A DNA stretch of 20,256 nucleotides from Welwitschia mirabilis. Taxonomy: Eukaryota; Gnetophyta; Gnetopsida; Welwitschiales. Below the pieces are notes generated by a model, which saw only the letters and a program-made list of their open reading frames with translations, did not search any database and was not told the origin of the DNA. Of this stretch, positions 9,719 to 18,516 are shown piece after piece (position 1 is the first letter of the stretch; each line of letters opens with the position of its first letter). The DNA lies in contig JBOZIK010000001.1 in assembly GCA_051453625.1 (NCBI GenBank), positions 55,800,050-55,820,305 on the forward strand, given 5' to 3'. The translations under genes and the position numbers were made by a program.

Positions 9719-9736
9719 TTTCTGACAATGGCACCA
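9719..9736 (-). promoter_or_regulatory. tRNA-Asp-type primer-binding site beside LTR C
   Basis: The minus strand reads TGGTGCCATTGTCAGAAA. Against TGGCGCCGTTGCCGGGGA it keeps 12 of 18 bases, and all six differences are transitions. It is followed by the gag leader, as expected. This is the best-preserved primer site in the window and supports an Athila/Tat-like Ty3/gypsy affiliation. Confidence 0.8.
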
Positions 9737-10246
9737 AGTGATATGTATTTGTGCTTCCAATTCCAATATTCTAAAGATCAATTTAAACTTGCAATACCTG
9801 AAAAGCTAATAATCTTATTGCACACAATACACATTTGCATAGTTGGGATTAACCGAAATGTTGTACACTTAGAGAAGACCTCTAAAAGAGGATTTAGAAA
9901 AGTGATTTTAAAAAGAAAATAAAAATATATTTTTGAATTTTGCTTTATAGTAAATGGAATTCAACAATGAAAAGATGAAAATGAAATGCAATGCAATTAA
10001 ATTAAATGCAATGCAATGGAATAAAATGAACTGTGAATCTAATGTAATTAATTAATCAAATTTCCATCTATTATCACTTAGATTGGTCTTCATAGCTTAT
10101 ATCAATTACAAATTCATGTTACTTTCATTGCAATAAAGATAATTTATAAGGAAGAAACAATAAAGCATTTGAAAAGAATTCTAATTCAATCATATTTTTA
10201 ATAATAAAATTGAATTACATTCACTTACAACAATAACTCTTCAATG

Positions 10247-10280
10247 GAAGATTCACTGCCTAACATCAAGGTGAATCTTC
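10247..10280. repeat. 10-bp stem-loop in LTR C
   Basis: GAAGATTCAC (10247-10256) is exactly complementary to GTGAATCTTC (10271-10280), with a 14-base loop. It lies about 100 bases downstream of the TATA-like box on the minus strand, in the presumed R region. Confidence 0.6.
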
Positions 10281-10361
10281 TCATAAGTAGGAACAACCTT
10301 CTTTCCTTTAACAATATTTAATCATTATAATAATTTAGTAAAAAAATATGATTTAGAATGA

Positions 10362-10383
10362 GATCCAAGAGGATCTATTTATA
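10362..10383 (-). promoter_or_regulatory. TATA box plus dyad in LTR C
   Basis: On the minus strand TATAAATA (10383-10376) is followed directly by the perfect dyad GATCCTCTTGGATC (10375-10362). A TATAAATA(G/A)A box about 560 bases into a 1.2 kb LTR is a typical U3 promoter position. The dyad would lie between the box and the start site. Confidence 0.6.
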
Positions 10384-10500
10384 GTTTGGAATGGATGGTT
10401 AAGGGTCACTAAGGATGTAAATTGAAAAGGCATGATTAAGATTCATTCTTTTATAACAATTGGATTAGTTTTATAATTATTTTTATTTGTTATCCCTCAT

Positions 10501-10763
10501 GTCATCTTCATGACATAACAGATGACCAATTCAACTACTAACTAATGTTGGACATGTATCGATCATAGAGCCTTTATTAACTATCATCTTGGGTGTCGTT
10601 TCAATGACATAGGGGAAAACTATCAGATATTGTACAACTACACTTGTTTACTCATCGTTCTACAACGATCATTCCAACGATAGATTAGATGACTATCATT
10701 TTGCATTAGTCATCCCAATGACATAAGGGACAATAGTCATATTTCATGAGTTATCCTTATGAC
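10501..10763. repeat. Array of GTCAT-N4-ATGAC dyads in U3 of LTR C
   Basis: Four spaced copies: GTCATCTTCATGAC (10501-10514), GTCGTTTCAATGAC (10595-10608), GTCATCCCAATGAC (10709-10722) and a degenerate TTATCCTTATGAC (10751-10763). Each is followed by ATA. They lie upstream of the TATA box on the minus strand, where enhancer repeats sit in LTRs. A transcription-factor site is inference; no specific factor is claimed. Confidence 0.55.
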
Positions 10764-11401
10764 ATAGTAAATCACTAGTTTTTTAACTTCATCTTGATCA
10801 TTGTACTTTGGTTCATCAATTGATGAATTTCATGGCTTGTATAAAAGTTTTGCATAATTTACATACATCCCTAGAAAACCTATTAATAGAACCTAAAAAT
10901 ATGGTTCATAAGTATGTTAAATAAGTTAATTTGTCTTCACAACATTCTTTTAATCACTTAATCTAAGTCTGTTAATTTCATAGATCTTAAGTACTTAGAG
11001 TCCTTACTTTATATTATTATTTTAAGACTAAAGTATTAATTGAATTTATCATTTTTTATATGGAGGATGATATTATGCCCCATAAAATGAGCCAAATGGA
11101 TTGATGGTTTTAAGTTTTTTACAATAAGATGATAAGACAACATTCAAGTGAAGGATTGCTTAGAAATAAATTGGTAATACCTTAGAACTAGTTTGCTTCA
11201 TTTCTCTTTTAAGATAAAGTTCAAAACATAACATTAAAAAAATCACTTTATTTTCTCTTTCTTTTCTTAAACTTTATAAATTGCATTAAGTTTAAATTAG
11301 TATAATTTTAAACCTATACCCATGTTATCCCTAAGGAAGAATGATAGTTAAGTGTAAGCTTAGCATTAAATCTAAGTTATTATACTATACTAAATAGATT
11401 T

Positions 11402-11419
11402 TGGCACCATTGCTAGACA
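11402..11419 (+). promoter_or_regulatory. Orphan tRNA-Asp-type primer-binding site (plus strand)
   Basis: TGGCACCATTGCTAGACA aligns to TGGCGCCGTTGCCGGGGA with 12 matches, five transitions and one transversion. It would mark the end of a plus-strand LTR at about 11399 and the start of an internal region to the right. I cannot define that LTR's start or any gag downstream, so it seems to be the remnant of another, mostly lost Ty3/gypsy insertion. Confidence 0.55.
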
Positions 11420-12430
11420 TAATGTTATAATAACAACTTAGAGGAGAACCGCTTTTTGTTTTTGAAATTTTATATGTAGTTTTTACTTTTCTAGTGGTGG
11501 GTACTGGTCCTCTTTCTAGTGATATTCAAATTGATCCTATTTCTTTTGTTTTATGTGTTTCTTTTCTTTTTCTTTTTGTGATTGGTATTGATCCTTATAA
11601 TGAAACTTGAATTAATCTAGCTTATATTTTAATGTTTATTTTTAATTTTGTGCTAATTATTTTGTGTAGATCTAACATTTTTTGTAAAGGTTGATTTTAG
11701 AGTAAAACCTAAAAAATTTAAAAACTTTTAATTAAATTTTACATTACATTACATAATTTTCTTTTCTTGCTACATTTTTATATGATCTTCTATGTTTTTA
11801 TTTTCATGAACTCATTGTGTATTAAAAACCTTAAAAATCTAAAAATATTTTATGATTTTTCTTATATTTAGCTTATGTTTGTTATCTTTCTTTAATTTTT
11901 CTATGATCTTATTACTTAAAAAACTCTATGTGGACTTGGTATACCTTTGTGTAAAAATTGAACATGTTGTTTACAACTTAACTAGTGCTACCACCTTCCA
12001 TCATTGGTGCCACCATCCTTTTGGCCTAGAATACCCTAAATTTTTGACTCAGCATTTGGTCCCATCCTTGAAACTAAACTAACTTACAATCTCTAAGATA
12101 ATTCATCTAAAACTTCTCTAAAGTATTTTGAGCTTGTTATTGCATGACATAAACCCATGAAAAAACTAGAAAATTAAATTGTAGTAATATAAATTCATAC
12201 ACCAATTAAAAATAATGAAAGAAATTAGAAATTGAGCCATGTTCATTATGTTTTCTTAAAGTACCAATAGTTGTGAATTGTTTCATGACATCATGACTTT
12301 ATAACATTGAAGAAAAACTAGCTATTTGATCTTAAACAGTAGCTGTTTAAACTTCATAATTGCTGTGAAATGTATAAAAATGTCTAGGAGTCAAATGCAC
12401 ATCTTCATTTTTAATTGACATGAACTTTAA
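11420..12430. other. AT-rich interval, no gene recognised
   Basis: T-rich on the plus strand just after the orphan primer site (GTTTCTTTTCTTTTTCTTTTTG near 11560), as leaders of plant Ty3/gypsy elements often are. A 76-codon open frame near 11852-12082 shows no recognisable motif and a hydrophobic composition typical of T-rich DNA, so I do not call it a gene. Confidence 0.5.
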
Positions 12431-12432
12431 TT

Positions 12433-12870
12433 CAAGACGTCTTCAAATTTATAGACATCTACAAACAGTCAGACAACTTTAGCTTAGAGATGTCTTTAAT
12501 GAACTTATCCAGTAATTGATGAAAATTGGTTTGTACAATCATTGGGCCTTTGGGATCATGAATCTATGATGTAAAAGTTGATATCTTATCTAAAACATAA
12601 AATATTATTCAAAATATAAAATAAGTATATTACTTATTTCAGTTCAATATAAACATTTTCAAATACATAGATGTCTTCATTTTTGTCTAGTCCAACTTTT
12701 AGCATAGTTGTCTTCGATGAGATAGTTGTTGTTAATTTATAATTGGAAAGTTAATATATCAAAGATGTCTTTAATATATAGACATATTCATAACAGACAT
12801 CTTCATATATCTAGATATATTTATGATAGACATCTTGCATTCTATAGATGTTTTTAGACAACTAATCTTG
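12433..12870. repeat. Left cluster of AGATGTCT/AGACATCT motifs
   Basis: At least nine close matches to AGACATCT or its complement AGATGTCT occur in about 430 bases, irregularly spaced and in both orientations. Several are extended as TATAGACATCT or AGATGTCTT(T/C). A matching cluster lies at 15665-15860. Paired clusters of a short motif in both orientations resemble the subterminal repeats of CACTA-type DNA transposons, but no CACTA termini were found. Confidence 0.55.
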
Positions 12871-14149
12871 TATTTCAATTTTAAGCCTTTTTATGAGATA
12901 TCATCTTTGAAGTTCAATATTAAGTTATGATCATGATGATGTGATTTCCTTTGAAATGATTCATATGCAAAATGATATAAAATATTTAACAGCTAAAATC
13001 ATTAGAACTAGATTTACCATTAATCTTCGCCTTTTTTATGATGTTCAAAACTTGATAAATCACATTAGTATAGTCTCATTCAGTCAACTGAAATTAAATA
13101 TTTAAGTTTAAAGTAGAAAATCACATAGACATCTAATAATACTACTTGAATAAAAAATAAAGGCATATAGAAATTTGATAAATCATAATATTAGCTATTC
13201 AAATAAACATGTAGAATGTAGAATAAAAAGGCATAAAAAATTTAATAATTGTATTAACAACTGATCAAGTGAAATATGCTAATAGTAACATGTTAATAAT
13301 AAGATCAAAGCATAATATTTAAATTATGTCAATCAATAAATAATGTGAACATCATAAAAAAATGTACTCATGGTAAGGATAATAATAAAAATCAAAGCAT
13401 AACATTTTAGAAATGTGCTAATAAGACATAACATTGAAAACATGAAAGTGTGCTAATAGGAAATGATAATAATAAAATGTGCTAATCAAATAATAATGGT
13501 AGATAACAATAATATATGCCAAATAACATGAGTAATAATTAATTAATAATGATATCACTAAGGAATACAATCCAACATCTTAAAAACAAGTATTCCATAC
13601 CCAATAGGATGTCCTCAAGCTAAAAGATGATGTATCAAGTTGGATGCAACTAATTTACCATTGATTTGTTAAAACTTATCCCTATTTTTAGAAAGTAGAA
13701 AAAAGGATTTAATTACTAAGAGTAAAGTTACTCATATAATATATGCATTAACCTCCTTCATTACTATCATCATTGCTATCATGGATGATGGAGGTTTATT
13801 AGATAGAGAATGAGGATCATACGAGTGATGGAGTGTGACACTTCCTAGAAGGATGTTGAGGTGTTTTAACTAGTCTCTCATATGCCTATCTCTTCATACA
13901 TTAGCATATTTAAGGAGTGATAGATTTTCTAAAAAGGCTAGCATTGATGGTCTCTACAAAGAATAGTAGTAATTAAACAGTGGAAATTGATGGCACCTAA
14001 ATAGGATTAATGTGATATGGTAATGGTGATTGTATATGCAATAAAGGTGAAAAGGTAAGTGTGGTGATGAAAAATATTTAAGAGGTAATGATGACTAGGC
14101 AGGATGATGAACTAGAATCTTGTAATGTGAATAGTAGAAGATGGAAGCT
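12871..14149. other. AT-rich interval, no gene recognised
   Basis: No coding signal on either strand. GTGCTAAT-like words recur near 13277, 13417, 13451 and 13482 without a fixed period. The stretch lies downstream (minus strand) of the putative transposon protein relic and inside the two motif clusters, so it may be its 3' non-coding part. Confidence 0.5.
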
Positions 14150-15340
14150 ATACATTCGAGCTCTTGACTCTATCTCCTATTGCTACCTCTACTATGATGG
14201 ACCAGAAGCCTGTTACTTTTCCTACACTTATGCCTCCATGGGAGCCTAGTGCTCCTCCTAATCCTATGCCTCATCTTCTATTGAATCCTTTATAAAATCA
14301 TTATTAAACGCTCTACTAGATTTATATCCTATGTTAAGTGCAGCTATAGGTACTTCTTCTTCTTTTATTTCCTCCTTTAAGTCTGACCATATGGGGGTCC
14401 TCATGGATTTCCAAGTTTTTACTGATGATTTGCCCTTATTGGCTATAGATAGATATTTATTTGACCTCATTAAATTTTTGCCAAATTTTTCCATTGTTTT
14501 AGCTATTGCCTTTAATCCCTTTTTTACTAAAAAGAACTATGAGAAGTAGTAAAATAAGATCTCTGAAACTGTGAAGGTCTTCTCCTTGTGTCTTTACCTA
14601 ATGGCACTAGAACTCTTCATTTATTACTAAATTGAGCTAAAGGTTTCTTATAGCAAATAATATTAACTTGAGAAACTGAAATGGTTGCACTGCTAATGAT
14701 TAAACTAATAAGACAAGAATGATCAAAGGTCTTACCCTTGCAAAGTAGAGAGATAATATCCATGCACAATATAAAATTCAAGTATATCTTTAATCATTAA
14801 TTTATAATAACTATAACTAGCCTTTCTAACTAACATATTATAAAATGTAACTAAATGGAGAATAGGGGCATATAAATCATATTCTTTCTCTCTATATTTT
14901 CCACAAAATTCATTCTAGTGTGCCTAAGTAAAACATTTCTCATATTTCACTGTGATACATTGATAGCTCTAGAAGTAAAACTTCTTTAAATTAGCGTACA
15001 TATAATAAAGGAATATTGAAGTTACCTATGCTAAGTGAAGAATTTACAAAGGTAGAAATAATATGTAATGAAATACCTCTTACCTAAGTTTGAAAGGCAC
15101 TTGTGATATTATCAATTTCATGAATGTTTGCATAGAACTCTCTCACCATGGAATACTAAATGATCATCTTTCATTAAGTCAAGAAAAATAGGCCACAAAC
15201 TAATCTCTACACTGCCTATAAAATCCAAGGATTCTTTCTACAATAATAGAGTTTCTTGTCCATGTTTTATATCTTCTAGTAACTACCTCATGATATAACT
15301 AAGGCTCATACTCTGGTCTTTGAGGCTCTAAACTTTGTTT
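14150..15340 (-). pseudogene. Relic of a putative plant transposon protein
   Basis: Pieces in different minus-strand frames line up in order. SLWPIFLDLMKDDHLVF (near 15215-15165) leads to MVREFYANIHEIDNITSAFQ and VRGISLHII (15150-15060). Then come LLHLVTFYNMLVRKASYSYY and IKDILEFYIVHGYYL (about 14860-14755), then MEKFGKNLMRSNKYLSIANK with IWSDLKEEIKEEEVPIAAL (14494-14360), ending in a Gln/Glu-rich tail (14275-14150). The VREFYANI start, the VRG block and the later helical block resemble the putative-plant-transposon-protein family (Transposase_32-like), common in plant repeat DNA and of unknown biochemical role. At least three frameshifts and many stops show it is dead. Motif clusters at 12433-12870 and 15665-15860 flank it, which suggests it was carried by its own element. 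Confidence 0.6.
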
Positions 15341-15622
15341 TTTACCTTTTAAAGTGCTAACAAATTTTATTCTAACTGTTTTTACAAGAAATATGGAGAA
15401 TCCAAATAAAAATAAACTAAAATATAAATAAATAATAAAAAATATGCACCTATGTAAAGAAAAACCCTAATCTTTCTTATTGTAAAGATGTTTCACAATG
15501 TAACATGTCTTGGTAGTGGAATATAACAAAATTAGCCCTAAGAAATCTTCTAAGAGAGATACCTATTAAGTGAAAACTTAAAAATAATATTTAGTGGTTC
15601 TTTTTCCAAATAAAAAGTATTT

Positions 15623-15636
15623 AAACCCTAGGGTTT
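15623..15636. repeat. Telo-box-like palindrome AAACCCTAGGGTTT
   Basis: A perfect 14-base palindrome made of two head-to-head plant telomere-type AAACCCTA units. A further AACCCTAA lies near 15466. Single telo-boxes are common in plant promoters, and chance is possible. Confidence 0.5.
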
Positions 15637-15664
15637 TTACATGTTTTAATTTTTATAATTGTAC

Positions 15665-15860
15665 AATCAAGATGTCCACTTGCTAAAATATGTCTAAAAC
15701 ATGAAAAGTATATGTCTACAAATTTAAAGATGTCGAATATTAAAAGTTTTATAATATATTTTATTTTTATCAAAACATCTACAAAATCCAAAATGTTTTC
15801 TCCAAAGACATCTACAAATCTAAAAACATCTCTCTGATAAACATCTATGAAACTAAAGAA
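15665..15860. repeat. Right cluster of AGATGTCT/AGACATCT motifs
   Basis: About eight matches or near matches (AAGATGTC, TATGTCTA, AAACATCTACAAA, AAGACATCTACAAAT, AAACATCTATGAAA) lie in 200 bases, in both orientations. ACATCTACAAA is shared with the left cluster. I found no terminal inverted repeats or target-site duplication joining the two clusters. Confidence 0.55.
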
Positions 15861-16059
15861 GTTTATTATAAAACTTTTAAAAACATCAAAATATTCTATG
15901 ACTAATAAAGTAATTATCATAATTCTTCAAAAAAGTAAAATAACAAGTACATAATATAACTTTTTCTACATCTAACTATAATCTCAACTCATAAGATAAT
16001 TACAATGTAAAATTAAGAATTTAAATGATACTACCTATTAACTTACCTAATTGAGCAAG

Positions 16060-16925
16060 GTCCAATTCTCAAGTTCCTATATAGCTTTACATATCTTTTA
16101 GTACCTTGATATTTGTGATCATATCGCTAAGTAGTTTATTAGAATATTGCATTGTAATGTCTTTATTATTCTTTTTGTGCTATATTAAATCCTTTTCACA
16201 TGCTTTACAAGTTTGAATGCCTTTCAACCTAAAAGGTTCTCTTATCGTTTCATTTTTTATTAAGTCCTTGATTTCAAGTTGAACTTTTTGTGCTAATGAT
16301 CTGCTTCTCCTAGTTTCCTTAACAAACACTTGGTTTTATTATTAAAAGTATCTTATAATGTAGTGATAGTAAACAAAGTTTTATTGGAGTTTTATTTTCT
16401 AATAAACAATTATTTTTTGTGAATGTAATAAAAAAATTCACATCAAAAGTTGACTTACACTCAAACGATTGTGTTGCAATCTTTTACAAATAATACATCC
16501 TTTACCTTAATTAGTGCCTCTGTGTTTTCTTTAAAGGTTATAACTCCTTTATCTTTTTTCACTAAATTAGTAAACCTAAATTTGTCTTGTATCATATGCC
16601 TTGAACATTTACTAGCAATGTATTAAGCATGATTCTTCATGGCTCTATGTGCATTTTATGCTAGAAATGCTAGTTTTATGTTTGGTACCCATACTTTTTT
16701 TATTATCCTATATAAAATGATGTACCATTCCACTATGCCTCTTGACATTATTAGCATAATACCTATTTTTAATTTCCTTGAACATTTATAGTAATAATGA
16801 CCCTTATTATGATAACAATAGTAAATAATATTATTTGTAAATGCCAAATGTTCATACCTTGACTTATAATTCTATTTATCAATCAAGAAGGTTGAAGTAC
16901 TAGTTGAGGTTTCATTGTATCCCAA
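16060..16925 (-). pseudogene. gag-pol: Ty1/copia gag-protease-integrase relic
   Basis: Copia polyprotein fragments occur in the right order on the minus strand. GLGYNETSTSTST (about 16923-16885) and KSRYEHLAF lead to a zinc-knuckle relic YYCYHNKGHYYYKCSRKLK (about 16820-16770; first Cys lost). Then KKVWVP (near 16700), the protease neighbourhood YIASKCSRHMIQDKFRF (near 16630-16575; the catalytic Asp-Ser-Gly is Ala-Ser-Lys) and GVITFKENT. The pre-integrase block follows with LGEADH, a TAG where the family has Trp, HKKF, KDLIKNETIREPFRL and TCKACEK (about 16310-16190). Last is YSNKLL, where integrase begins. Nothing copia-like follows below 16060, so reverse transcriptase and RNase H are missing. 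The upstream end is cut at 16932 by LTR E. Confidence 0.8.
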
Positions 16926-16931
16926 GCCACT

Positions 16932-18178
16932 TTTTGTGATGCTAAATTGTATGTTTTTGAGGGGGCATTTTTATTAGTTTTACAAGATATTTAGATGGTT
17001 CAAGTATAAAACAATGATTATTGAAAGTTAAGGAAAAATCATGGAAATGCATAATAACTACTACTTTTGAAGGCATTTTGGATAAATTTTGATACTTTAC
17101 ATTTTAAGAAGGAATTACTAGTCTACAAAGCCAAATTCACTTGATAAAAGAGTTTCAAAAAGTATGTCATCTCCTTCATCATTTGAATGATAGTATAGGA
17201 TGACAACACTTAGAAGTTAATTAGGATGTCAATTGGATCAAGATGCATACTGATGTAGATCTTTGTTGATGTAACATCATCTTCACTATCATCTAGATAA
17301 CTAAAAGTATGACACCTAATTTTAGTCAATGTACCAAACTTCACCAAACTTATGTAATGTGTCATGTGCTTTCCATGTGCCATTCGGATTTTGGTTAATT
17401 TACTATTTTTAAGTCCATTATTATTAATAAATAATGCCTTTGCTCTTAACTCTATTCATCTTCTTTAGCATCAAAAATTATCATAATAGGAGATTAAAGG
17501 ATAGAAAGTCCATCTAGTAGTTGTAGAGAGGAGTCTTTATTAGTGTTGGAATGTGTCTTCTTCATCGAGGTGCTACTACTTTATAATAGGATGTTGGTTT
17601 GAATTTTAATGATAATATTTTTTTAGTTTTATTATATCCATATTTATGTCCCTTATGATTTATGTTACTTCTAAATCTGTGATAGCTTTATTTGTGATAT
17701 AGGTCATTAAGTGAAACCTTTGTCAAGGTTGAAATCATTATTTTAAAAGCTTGCATTGCATTTTATATTTCCTAGATTAATAATTACATGTTTTCCATAT
17801 TTTGTTCAATGTACTTAACAACCTAGGTTGGTGTTGATTAGTTATAGTTTTCTTGATTGATCTAGATTATACAGAACCAATCTTAATGACAAATATTTGG
17901 GAGTTCGATAAATATTGCATTTAAAGTAGATTTCATTTTCATTATATAGTGTATTTACTTTCCTTGCATTGTTGATTTTCATTTTGAATTTTATAGAAAA
18001 ATATAAAAAATACATAACTAAAAGTTAATTCTCTTTTTTTTTTTAACCTAGTGCCTTTGACGAATTAGAACATTCAGTTTAACTCCCATTTATATTAGTG
18101 CATTATGTTTATAAAATTATTTGTGATTAATAGATTTAATCAAGGATGTACATGATTGCATAGACACATACTACAACA
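16932..18178 (+). mobile_element. LTR-like block E, 5' LTR of plus-strand Ty3/gypsy element
   Basis: About 1.25 kb. It starts TTTTGTGATGCTAAATTGTA, equivalent to the TGTTGTGATGTTAAATTGTA of block B with the second base changed, and ends CATACTACAACA. Block by block it is the reverse complement of B, including GTATGTTTTTGAGGGGGC at the start, the TGTGATATAGGTCATTAAG region near 17691 and the duplicated inner unit. A primer site and a gag follow, so this is a 5' LTR. Its left edge interrupts the copia relic, so it inserted there. Its 3' partner is outside the window. Confidence 0.8.
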
Positions 18179-18181
18179 TCT

Positions 18182-18199
18182 TAGTTCCATTACTAGGAA
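18182..18199 (+). promoter_or_regulatory. Decayed primer-binding site beside LTR E
   Basis: TAGTTCCATTACTAGGAA follows the LTR end after a TCT spacer. Against TGGCGCCGTTGCCGGGGA the differences are transitions apart from one transversion. Position, spacer and sequence all agree with the sites beside blocks B and C. Confidence 0.7.
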
Positions 18200-18516
18200 A
18201 GGTTGTAAGAAGTTAAAGGATTAACATTACCTAGATAAGTGCTTTGGATTTTAATTTAGGTATTTTTTGTAGTAGCATTGTATATTCATCGTAAATATCA
18301 TAGTCTTTATTTTCATGCTTTTCGAGTCTATCATCCTATCTATCATTTAGAGAGCATAGGTGAATGACTATCAGTTTTGATTTTAGTTTTGTTTCTTTTT
18401 TTTTTCTTTGGTTCTCTGTTTTTTGTTTTTTGTTTTTTATGTAGTAGTCATCTAGGTGATCATCTAGATAACAACAGAGATGAAAATTGTAGACACATTA
18501 TTAAACATAAAGAAAC
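18200..18516 (+). other. Leader of the plus-strand Ty3/gypsy element
   Basis: Untranslated stretch between primer site and gag. It contains a T-rich tract (about 18388-18441) with three copies of GTTTTTT in a row, and CATCTAG twice near 18449-18470. T-rich leaders are usual in plant Ty3/gypsy elements. No gene was seen. Confidence 0.6.

Larger units (their letters stand above)
9744..10944 (-). mobile_element. LTR-like block C (minus orientation)
   Basis: About 1.2 kb. The minus strand begins TGTTGTGAAGACAAATTAAC, close to the start of block B, and ends AATACA before the primer site. It keeps the shared landmarks: a GCAAT-rich tract (9985-10020), a GGTCTTCATAGCTTATATCAATT block near 10087, a canonical TATAAATAGATCC (10376-10383) and a U3 with repeated GTCAT/ATGAC dyads (10501-10763). 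It is more diverged from B than E is. It is the 5' LTR of the minus-strand gag relic. Both ends were set by eye. Confidence 0.7.
15341..16059. other. Interval between transposon-protein relic and copia relic
   Basis: Contains the right motif cluster (15665-15860) and a telo-box-like palindrome (15623-15636). A 99-codon minus-strand frame at 15621-15920 merely translates the motif cluster (repeated FVDVF-type words), so it is not a gene. Confidence 0.6.

Noticed and set aside
9686-9922. 78-codon plus-strand open frame
   Set aside because: It spans the minus-strand primer site and the end of LTR C, so it is chance coding in an LTR.
11852-12082. 76-codon plus-strand open frame
   Set aside because: T-rich DNA giving Phe/Leu/Ile; no motif, no supporting neighbours, not part of any relic read here.
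13991-14008. TGGCACC resembling a primer-site start
   Set aside because: Similarity ends after seven bases and no LTR-like end precedes it.
14331-14549. 72-codon plus-strand open frame opposite the transposon-protein relic
   Set aside because: The minus strand fits the relic's order and extends into the Gln/Glu-rich tail; the plus frame has no recognisable motif.
12300-15960. CACTA-type terminal inverted repeats around the motif clusters
   Set aside because: No CACTA/TAGTG pair, inverted terminal repeat or flanking duplication could be found by eye, so no DNA-transposon boundaries are annotated.
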